Assembly: GCA_003537575.1 (NCBI GenBank) | Contig: DPRS01000003.1 | Location: forward strand, 1-12,644 | DNA from: Oxalobacteraceae bacterium | GTDB taxonomy: Bacteria > Pseudomonadota > Gammaproteobacteria > Burkholderiales > Burkholderiaceae_D | Direction: 5' to 3' | DNA: 12,644 nt | In this document: one piece after another, positions 6,612 through 11,988 of the stretch | How the letters are laid out: each line of letters opens with the position of its first letter | Numbering within the stretch: the first letter of the stretch is position 1 | The notes under the pieces: generated by a model | Seen by the model: the letters and a program-made list of their open reading frames with translations, nothing else | Told to the model about the DNA's origin: nothing | Databases searched by the model: none | Translations under genes and position numbers: made by a program

Positions 6612-7994
6612 ATGCCCAAGATTACCCCCGAACAGCTGGCCGCCGAATGGCGCGCCTTGCTCCGCCGTTTCCAGGAACCGGTGCCGCAGCGCGTGCGCGC
6701 CCTGGTAGAGCGTCACAGGGATGCGCTGGCCAGCCATTTTTACGAGCAGCTCCTGCAAGACCCGGTAGCCTCCCGGATCATTTCACATGAGCAGGTGAAA
6801 GCGCGCCTGCACGATTCCATGATGCGCTGGCTCGACAGCATTTTTACCGTCGATCCGGACGCAGACCTGCAAGCGCTGATCGCCCAGCAAATCCATATCG
6901 GCGAAGTGCACGCGCGCGTTGAAGTGCCGGTGTACCTCGTGCTGCGCGGCGCGCGTCACCTCAAGAAGAAATTCCATGACCTGCTGGAAGCCGACCCGAC
7001 GCTTGAAGGCCGGCAGCAGTTCGAAGCTGCGCGGCTGGTTTCCGGATTGCTCGACGTGGCCATGGAAATCCTGAGTTTTGCCTACGCAGGCTCGCATGAC
7101 CGCAACAGCCGGGCGGCGGAAGCCTACCGGCTGTTTTCGGTGGTGCAAAATGTGTCCACCGAACGGGAACGCCAGCGCGCTGCCCTGCTGGATTGGGAAA
7201 ACCAGCTGATGTTCGCACTTGCGGTCGGCCTCGAAGCCGACCAGTTGCCGTCTATCGGCACCGCCGAATTCGGCCTGTGGTTCCGCCACAAAGGAGCGCA
7301 CGCATTTCTGGGCGCCGCCGAAACCGAATTCATCCTGCAAGCCATGGACAGGATCGACCAGGCGCTGCTGCCAGCCTTTAACCGCTCTCAGGAAAACAAT
7401 GCGCAGCAGCGTGTGCAGCAACTACGCGAGTTGCGCGAGCAGACCAAGGCCATCGGCTTTCACCTCGACACGCTGTTCCAGCAAAACAGCGAACTGGAAG
7501 CCGGCCGCGATGCGCTCACGCGCCTGCTGAACCGCAAGTTTCTGCCTGTCGTGTTCACCAAGGAAGTGGATTACGCCCGCGAACGCGATGCCAGCTTTGC
7601 CGTTCTGGCCATCGACGTCGACCACTTCAAGCAAGTCAACGACAATTACGGCCACGAGGCCGGCGATATGGTATTGCAACAGGTCGCCGTCCTGATCAGC
7701 AACAACAGTCGCGGCGGCGATTATATTTTCCGTCTGGGCGGAGAGGAATTCCTGGTGTTGCTGGTCGATGTCGACAGCGCCAGGGCGCTCAAGGCCGCCG
7801 AGAAACTGCGCCGGCAAATCGCCGAGGAATGTTTCCATTTGCCGCTCGACCGTACCCTTGCAGTCACGATCAGCATCGGCGTGGCGGTTTATGATAGCCA
7901 GCCGGACTACAGGCAAATGCTGCGGCGGGCGGATGCCGCCCTGTATCGCGCCAAGAACGAAGGACGCAACCGGGTCGTGCTGGCGGACGATTAG
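6612..7994 (+). CDS. Globin-coupled sensor diguanylate cyclase (DosC/YddV-like)
   Basis: Predicted cytoplasmic haem sensor that makes cyclic-di-GMP from two GTP in response to oxygen or another gas; 460 residues. About 10-160 is the sensor globin: the FYEQLL segment with Tyr44 (distal-tyrosine candidate), Leu66, and IHIGEVHARVEVPVYLVLRGARHL with His100 as the likely proximal haem ligand. About 170-295 is a helical middle region like that of DosC, ending in a coiled coil. The GGDEF domain (about 296-456) has DALTRLLNR (300-308), the metal-binding IDVDHFK (334-340), an active GGEEF at 376-380 and an RxxD inhibitory site, R367-D370, at the proper five-residue spacing. It follows xthA by 14 nt with no clear Shine-Dalgarno, suggesting coupling, and converges with two HD-GYP genes. 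The frame is open upstream inside xthA, but the globin start fixes 6612. Confidence 0.92.
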   Translation: MPKITPEQLAAEWRALLRRFQEPVPQRVRALVERHRDALASHFYEQLLQDPVASRIISHEQVKARLHDSMMRWLDSIFTVDPDADLQALIAQQIHIGEVHARVEVPVYLVLRGARHLKKKFHDLLEADPTLEGRQQFEAARLVSGLLDVAMEILSFAYAGSHDRNSRAAEAYRLFSVVQNVSTERERQRAALLDWENQLMFALAVGLEADQLPSIGTAEFGLWFRHKGAHAFLGAAETEFILQAMDRIDQALLPAFNRSQENNAQQRVQQLRELREQTKAIGFHLDTLFQQNSELEAGRDALTRLLNRKFLPVVFTKEVDYARERDASFAVLAIDVDHFKQVNDNYGHEAGDMVLQQVAVLISNNSRGGDYIFRLGGEEFLVLLVDVDSARALKAAEKLRRQIAEECFHLPLDRTLAVTISIGVAVYDSQPDYRQMLRRADAALYRAKNEGRNRVVLADD

Positions 7995-8004
7995 CGGACG
8001 ATTA
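7983..8004 (+). repeat. Perfect 11-bp tandem duplication across the cyclase stop codon
   Basis: GCGGACGATTA occurs twice back to back, at 7983-7993 and 7994-8004. The TAG stop (7992-7994) spans the junction of the two copies, and the sequence following the second copy recreates GATTAG out of frame. It looks like a slippage or short-duplication event at the 3' end of the gene. Confidence 0.8.
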
Positions 8005-8041
8005 GTGGCCGCCACTCCGGACAATTGCCGCTTCGCCCGGC

Positions 8042-9088
8042 TCAATCCGGGTAAGGCAGCACTTCCAGCAAAAACGGCGAATATTCACCGCGCCGCAGAA
8101 CGCGCACGCAGGCATCGACCACTTCGCCATCCAGCCTGCTGCCGCGCAGGTGGATGATTTCCGCGATTGCCGCGTCGATCCCCAGCGCCGGGCGGTAAGG
8201 CCGGTCCGAAGACATCGATTCCACGATATCGGCCACCATCAGCACCCGGGCTTCCGGCAGGATCTGCTCGCCTTTGAGGCCGAACGGGTAGCCGCTGCCA
8301 TCCATCGTTTCGTGGTGCTGCACCACGATATCGGCAATCGGCCACGGGAAATCGATGGTCTTCAGGATGTTGTAGGCGATCATGGGATGTTGCCTGACCA
8401 GGGCAAACTCGGCCGCATTCAATCTCTCCGGCTTGGTCAGGATTTCGGCCGGGATCTGGATCTTGCCGAGATCATGCACGATCGCCGCCAGGCTCAGGGC
8501 ATGCAGGCGTCCGCTGTCGAAGTCCAGCTCCTTGCCGATCGATACTGCCAGCATGCTCACATGCTTCTGGTGGCCGGCGGTATACGGGTCGCGCTGCTCA
8601 AGCACGGCAGCCAGGGCCGCCAGCGTGTCTTCCAGCGCCTTCTCGAGCTTTCTGACTTGCGCCGCCTGCGCCTTGATGGCGGCAATCGACAGGCGGCGAA
8701 AATCATGGCCGTTGACCAGCCCCACCAGCTTACCATCCGCATTCAGCACCGGCAGGTGGGAAATCGAATGCGTCGCCATCATTTTCGCCGCGGCAGCCAG
8801 GGTCGCCGTTTCTTGCACCGTCATCACCTGGCGCGACATGCAGCGATGCACTGGTTCGTCAGGACTGACGCCACTGCGAAATGCCGAAGTCAGGTCGTGC
8901 AGGGTAAACGTGCCGACGACCTTGCCATCCGCCGCCACCAGCAAAGTGCTGTGCTGCAGCCGGTCCACCACGGCCGCGGCCTGTCCCAGCGTCGTCTCGG
9001 GCCCGATGATTTCGCCCGGCGCATGCATGATCGTGCTGACCGCGGCGGTCTCGTCGAGCCCCTCGAGTTGCGTATATATCTGCGCCAT
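8042..9088 (-). CDS. CBS-pair HD-GYP protein (cyclic-di-GMP phosphodiesterase type)
   Basis: Predicted soluble hydrolase of cyclic-di-GMP controlled by a nucleotide-sensing CBS pair; 348 residues from the ATG at 9088. Two CBS repeats occupy about 17-70 (STIMHAPGEIIGPETTL ... TFTLHDL) and 80-133 (VHRCMSRQVMTVQE ... SHLPVLNADGKLVGLVNGHD). A short helix (about 140-165) links to the HD-GYP domain, which has RDPYTAGHQKHV, the HD pair His205-Asp206 in VHDLGKIQIP, RQHPMIAYNIL, HHETMDGSGYP with GYP at 266-268, and VADIVESMSSDRPYRPALG. All the motifs of an active enzyme appear present. A GTG at 9106 would add six residues and overlap the upstream gene; the ATG at 9088, two nucleotides after that gene's TAA, fits better. 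Second gene of a pair with a paralogous HD-GYP gene. Confidence 0.92.
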   Translation of the reverse strand: MAQIYTQLEGLDETAAVSTIMHAPGEIIGPETTLGQAAAVVDRLQHSTLLVAADGKVVGTFTLHDLTSAFRSGVSPDEPVHRCMSRQVMTVQETATLAAAAKMMATHSISHLPVLNADGKLVGLVNGHDFRRLSIAAIKAQAAQVRKLEKALEDTLAALAAVLEQRDPYTAGHQKHVSMLAVSIGKELDFDSGRLHALSLAAIVHDLGKIQIPAEILTKPERLNAAEFALVRQHPMIAYNILKTIDFPWPIADIVVQHHETMDGSGYPFGLKGEQILPEARVLMVADIVESMSSDRPYRPALGIDAAIAEIIHLRGSRLDGEVVDACVRVLRRGEYSPFLLEVLPYPD

Positions 9089-9090
9089 CC

Positions 9091-10305
9091 TTATGCTGCC
9101 TTGCACGGAGGATTGAAACTGAATCGGTTTTCGCGAAATATCCGTACGCAGGCATCGACCACCTGCGGGTCATAGCAAGCGCCTTTGCCGGATTCCAGGC
9201 TGGCGAGCGCGAAATCGAGGCTGCAGGCATGGCGGAACGGACGGTGCGACAGCATGGTTTCCATGCTGTCGGCAACTCGCAGGATGCGCGCCTCCAGCAG
9301 GATCTGTTCGCCCGCCAGGCCGGCCGGATAGCCGCCGCCATCATAATTCTCGTGGTGCTGGCGGACGATTTCCGCCAGCGGCCAGGGAAACCGGACATCC
9401 TTGAGGATCTGGTAGCCGTATTCCGCATGCATCCTGACCAGCGCGAATTCCTCTTCAGTCAGTTTGCGCGGGCGCTTCAGGATTTCCGCCGGCACCTGCA
9501 CCTTGCCGATGTCATGCACCATCGCCGCCAGCTTCAAGCCTTCCAGGCGTTCGCCATCGATGCCCAGTTCGATGCCGATTCGTTCGACCAGTCCCACGAT
9601 ACGGCTCTGGTGGCTGGCTTCGCCCGGATCACGGTAAGCCATGGCCGTCGACAAGGCTCCGATGGCTTGTTCGAGCGTGGCGCGCAAGGCGCTATTCTGT
9701 TGCTCGATTTGCTGAACGCTCTGCTGGCGTTCGGCCTGCATCTTGAGCAAAAAACCGAGCAGGCAGGCCGATGCCAACTGCACCAGAAAGTAGCCCGGCC
9801 CTTCCTGAAGGAACAGTTTCCAACCTGTCGCGGCGGGCGGCACCAGCAGCAGGGCCAGCACTGAGCAAAGCCCTGCCGCTATTCCGGTCAAAAGAATGAG
9901 GCGGGCAAGATCCTGCTGGGCGCCATACCGCCGGCGCCACCAGGAAACCAGCAGAACGCAGGTTATCGCCGTGGCGATGATGACGAATATGCCAGCCGGC
10001 ACCGCGCTGCCGCCGACAAAGACGCGGTAAGCCAGCATCGCCGCGCCGGTCGCCATGGTGATAGTGGCGCCGCCGAATACCGCGGCGGTGGCGAGTATGG
10101 CGGCGCGCTGGTCGAGCAAGGCGTTGCCGTCGACATAGACGGGGAACATCAGTGCGCCGACGCCGGCTACGATGAATAATGCGCCGCGCAGCGCATGTTG
10201 CCAGCGTGGCGGCAAGCGATGTTCCGCCAGATTGCCAACACTCAGGAACAGTGCAACGATGAGCAAGGTCAGGCCGCCTGACAAAATTGTCAGAAAATTA
10301 GCCAT
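9091..10305 (-). CDS. Membrane HD-GYP protein with 5TM-LytS-type sensor
   Basis: Predicted inner-membrane cyclic-di-GMP phosphodiesterase; 404 residues. The first ~190 residues hold about six hydrophobic segments (near 4-24, 38-56, 68-88, 104-122, 133-155 and 169-188). The stretch DQRAAILATAAVFGG (65-79) and AYRVFVGG (92-99) resembles the 5TM-5TMR_LYT sensor of LytS-like proteins; its ligand is not known. A coiled-coil linker (about 188-212, Gln/Glu-rich) leads to the HD-GYP domain: RDPGEASHQSRI, His264-Asp265 in VHDIGKVQVP, RMHAEYGYQIL, HHENYDGGGYP with GYP at 325-327, and RVADSMETMLSHRPF. The HD-GYP part is clearly paralogous to that of the next gene, 2 nt downstream, implying an operon and an old duplication with sensor exchange. 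No strong ribosome-binding site is visible before the ATG. Confidence 0.9.
   Translation of the reverse strand: MANFLTILSGGLTLLIVALFLSVGNLAEHRLPPRWQHALRGALFIVAGVGALMFPVYVDGNALLDQRAAILATAAVFGGATITMATGAAMLAYRVFVGGSAVPAGIFVIIATAITCVLLVSWWRRRYGAQQDLARLILLTGIAAGLCSVLALLLVPPAATGWKLFLQEGPGYFLVQLASACLLGFLLKMQAERQQSVQQIEQQNSALRATLEQAIGALSTAMAYRDPGEASHQSRIVGLVERIGIELGIDGERLEGLKLAAMVHDIGKVQVPAEILKRPRKLTEEEFALVRMHAEYGYQILKDVRFPWPLAEIVRQHHENYDGGGYPAGLAGEQILLEARILRVADSMETMLSHRPFRHACSLDFALASLESGKGACYDPQVVDACVRIFRENRFSFNPPCKAA
10278..10293. promoter_or_regulatory. Inverted repeat over the first codons of the 5TM HD-GYP gene
   Basis: CTGACAA and TTGTCAG form 7-bp arms around two bases, inside codons 5-10 of the minus-strand gene. 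It could be an operator or an initiation-region hairpin; the coding constraint on this stretch weakens either reading. Confidence 0.3.
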
Positions 10306-10441
10306 TTATTGAAATTTCAGCTTTTTTGTATTGTCTTGTCTTGCCCTAAGCGCATGGAAGACGGAAGAAAAATGAGCGCGGCGAGCAACTCCCGGCGTGT
10401 CATGAATTGGTAATGTAAACATAAGTATATATCGGCTCAAA

Positions 10442-10464
10442 TAATATTCCCACATGAAATATTA
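10442..10464. promoter_or_regulatory. AT-rich inverted repeat upstream of metY
   Basis: TAATATT and AATATTA are perfect 7-bp arms with a 9-bp spacer. Its centre lies about 39 bp upstream of the centre of the next dyad and about 80 bp before the inferred metY transcription start. Possible regulator site, but AT-rich sequence yields such dyads by chance. Confidence 0.35.
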
Positions 10465-10479
10465 ACTAATAACAATAGT

Positions 10480-10504
10480 TTGACCGCCTAAATTTAACGG
10501 TCAA
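10480..10504. promoter_or_regulatory. Dyad TTGACCG-N11-CGGTCAA upstream of metY
   Basis: Perfect 7-bp arms surround an 11-bp spacer whose middle is itself the palindrome TAAATTTA (10489-10496) on nearly the same centre. The centre, about 10492, is some 41 bp before the transcription start inferred from TATAGT at 10521, where class II activators commonly bind. The promoter has no good -35 of its own, which fits activator dependence. The protein that would bind is unknown; LysR-type regulators such as CysB or MetR are candidates from pathway knowledge only. Confidence 0.55.
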
Positions 10505-10520
10505 CTGCTTGAACATTGTT

Positions 10521-10526
10521 TATAGT
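10521..10526 (+). promoter_or_regulatory. Probable -10 box of metY
   Basis: TATAGT matches five of six positions of the sigma-70 -10 consensus. No recognisable -35 lies 16-18 bp upstream. A start near 10533 would give a leader of about 60 nt. Confidence 0.45.
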
Positions 10527-10535
10527 TTCTACAAG

Positions 10536-10550
10536 ACATGGATACCATGT
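10536..10550. promoter_or_regulatory. Palindrome ACATGG-ATA-CCATGT in the metY leader
   Basis: Perfect 6-bp arms with a 3-bp centre, starting a few bases after the inferred transcription start. This position would suit a repressor operator; as RNA the loop of three is tight but a hairpin is possible. Confidence 0.4.
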
Positions 10551-10582
10551 TATTTTTATTATTTCGTTTATTAATCTGACCC

Positions 10583-10586
10583 AGGA
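10583..10586 (+). promoter_or_regulatory. metY ribosome-binding site
   Basis: AGGA, seven nucleotides before the ATG at 10594. It decides the start against the longer open frame that begins at a TTG at 10516. Confidence 0.8.
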
Positions 10587-10593
10587 ACTGCCG

Positions 10594-11880
10594 ATGAAGC
10601 TAGAAACCCTTGCCGTCCACGCCGGCTATACGCCCGATCCGACCACCAAAGCCGTTGCCGTGCCGATTTACCAGACGGTGGCCTATGCCTTCGACAATGC
10701 CCAGCACGGCGCCGACCTGTTCGATCTGAAGGTGCCGGGCAATATCTACACCCGCATCATGAATCCAACCCAGGATATCCTGGAAAAACGAGTGGCGGCG
10801 CTGGAAGGCGGCATTGCCGCGCTGGCGCTGGCGTCCGGCATGGCGGCGGTGACGTATTCGATCCAGACGATTGCCGAAACCGGCGACAATATCGTCTCCG
10901 CCAGCCAGCTGTACGGCGGCACCTACAACCTGTTTGCGCACACGCTGCCGCAAATGGGCATCGAAACGCGTTTTGCCGATGCCCGTCAGCCCGAGACCTT
11001 CGCCGCCCATATTGATGCGCGCACCAAGGCGATCTTCTGCGAATCGATCGGCAACCCGCTGGGGAATGTCACCGATGTCGCCAAGCTGGCCGAGATCGCC
11101 CATGCCCATGGCATTCCGCTCATCGTCGACAATACCGTGCCCAGCCCCTACCTGTTCCGCCCCATTGAACACGGCGCCGACATCGTCGTGCATGCGCTGA
11201 CCAAATACCTCGGCGGCCACGGCAACAGCATCGGCGGCGCCATCGTCGACAGCGGCAAGTTCCCCTGGGCGAAGTACAAGGAACGCTTCAAGCGCCTGAA
11301 CGAACCGGATGTTTCCTACCACGGCGTGGTCTACACCGAAGCGCTGGGCGAGGCCGCCTATATCGGCCGCGCCCGCGTGGTCCCGCTGCGCAACATGGGC
11401 GCCGCCATCTCGCCCATGAACGCCTTCCTGATCCTGCAAGGCATTGAAACCCTGGCGCTGCGCATGGACCGCACCTGCGAAAATTCCCAGGCTATCGCCG
11501 AGTATCTGCAGAAGCATCCGAAAGTCGCGTGGGTGAAGTACGCCGGTCTGTCCGACCATCCGGACCATGCGCTGGTGCAGAAGTACATGGGCGGCCGCGC
11601 TTCCGGCATTCTGTCCTTCGGCGTCAAGTCGGCTGCCGGCACCGATCCGCGCGCCGCCGGCGCGCGCGTGCTGGATGGCCTGAAACTGTTTACCCGCCTG
11701 GTTAATATCGGCGACGCCAAGTCGTTGGCCACGCACCCGGCTTCGACCACGCACCGCCAGCTCAACCCGGAAGAACTGGCCAAGGCCGGCGTCTCGGAAG
11801 ACATGCTGCGCCTGTCGATCGGTATCGAGCATATCGACGACCTGATCGCCGATCTCGACCAGGCGCTGGCAGCGGCATAA
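10594..11880 (+). CDS. metY: O-acetylhomoserine sulfhydrylase (PLP-dependent)
   Basis: Cys/Met-metabolism PLP enzyme that makes homocysteine from O-acetyl-L-homoserine and sulfide, the direct sulfhydrylation route to methionine. The 428-residue product has the length typical of O-acetylhomoserine aminocarboxypropyltransferases, about 30 residues longer than cystathionine gamma-synthase types. Visible motifs are the opening KLETLAVHAGYTPDP, YTRIMNPT (52-59, with the Tyr/Arg that reach the partner subunit's phosphate), SGMAA (81-85, phosphate binding), Asp179 in LIVDNTVPSPYLFRP, and the Schiff-base lysine Lys204 in HALTKYLGGHG. The late VNIGDAKSLATHPASTTHRQL block also fits. It is a single-gene unit with its own dyad-rich promoter region, divergent from the HD-GYP operon and followed by two hairpins. 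O-succinylhomoserine use (MetZ-like) cannot be excluded from sequence alone. Confidence 0.94.
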   Translation: MKLETLAVHAGYTPDPTTKAVAVPIYQTVAYAFDNAQHGADLFDLKVPGNIYTRIMNPTQDILEKRVAALEGGIAALALASGMAAVTYSIQTIAETGDNIVSASQLYGGTYNLFAHTLPQMGIETRFADARQPETFAAHIDARTKAIFCESIGNPLGNVTDVAKLAEIAHAHGIPLIVDNTVPSPYLFRPIEHGADIVVHALTKYLGGHGNSIGGAIVDSGKFPWAKYKERFKRLNEPDVSYHGVVYTEALGEAAYIGRARVVPLRNMGAAISPMNAFLILQGIETLALRMDRTCENSQAIAEYLQKHPKVAWVKYAGLSDHPDHALVQKYMGGRASGILSFGVKSAAGTDPRAAGARVLDGLKLFTRLVNIGDAKSLATHPASTTHRQLNPEELAKAGVSEDMLRLSIGIEHIDDLIADLDQALAAA

Positions 11881-11909
11881 AGCGACGGCATAAAGCTGTG
11901 ATATAAAGC

Positions 11910-11925
11910 GGCGGCGCAAGCCGCC
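11910..11925. terminator. GNRA-capped hairpin after metY
   Basis: GGCGGC and GCCGCC form a perfect 6-bp stem closed by GCAA, a GNRA tetraloop when read on plus. It lies 29 nt after the metY stop and just before a longer hairpin. No T-run follows, so it may act in RNA stability rather than termination by itself. Confidence 0.55.
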
Positions 11926-11931
11926 ATGCAA

Positions 11932-11967
11932 ACGGCCCCGGCAGACCATACGGTTTGCCGGGGCCGT
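11932..11967. terminator. Long stem-loop between metY and the M48 gene
   Basis: ACGGCCCCGGCA pairs perfectly with TGCCGGGGCCGT; a G-U pair and three more pairs extend it to 16 bp around the loop ATAC. It stands between two convergent genes, so it probably serves as a bidirectional transcription end. T-tracts are weak on both sides (GTTT at 11971-11974 on plus), so efficiency is uncertain. Confidence 0.75.
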
Positions 11968-11984
11968 CGCGTTTGGGCCGTCGC
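11961..11984. repeat. 10-bp direct repeat beside the stem-loop
   Basis: GGGCCGTCGC occurs at 11961-11970 and again at 11975-11984, separated by GTTT. The first copy includes the 3' arm of the stem-loop, so the second copy offers an alternative partner for the 5' arm over seven bases. Confidence 0.7.
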
Positions 11985-11988
11985 CGGA

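Larger units (their letters stand above)
10306..10593. other. AT-rich divergent regulatory region, HD-GYP operon / metY (288 bp)
   Basis: No protein-coding gene is supported here. The half next to the HD-GYP operon has a TGTCTTGTCTTG micro-repeat near 10331. From about 10410 to 10580 the base composition is much more AT-rich than the genes. This part holds two inverted repeats (10442-10464 and 10480-10504), a TATAGT box (10521-10526), a third palindrome (10536-10550) and the metY ribosome-binding site. The clustering toward metY suggests that most of the regulation serves that gene. Confidence 0.7.

Noticed and set aside
8035..8052. CCCGG/CCGGG hairpin as a terminator between the cyclase and the HD-GYP gene
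   Set aside because: Only a 5-bp stem, part of it inside the coding end of the HD-GYP gene, and no T-run on either strand.
10354..10413. 19-codon frame (MEDGRKMSAASNSRRVMNW) with a GGAAG near an inner ATG, as a metY leader peptide
   Set aside because: It lies upstream of the likely metY transcription start, is not notably rich in Met or Cys, and no attenuator hairpin follows it.
10516..10593. Longer metY start at an upstream TTG
   Set aside because: The added 26 residues are hydrophobic and unlike the family; AGGA before the ATG at 10594 gives the standard N-terminus. The inferred transcription start also lies downstream of that TTG.
10527..10593. SAM or SAH riboswitch in the metY leader
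   Set aside because: The leader is short and AT-rich; I could not find the conserved pseudoknot segments of SAM-II or the SAH element. The symmetric sites look more like protein operators.
10600..11949. 449-codon minus-strand frame opposite metY
   Set aside because: Same shadow pattern; it crosses the stem-loops after metY and has no recognisable domain.
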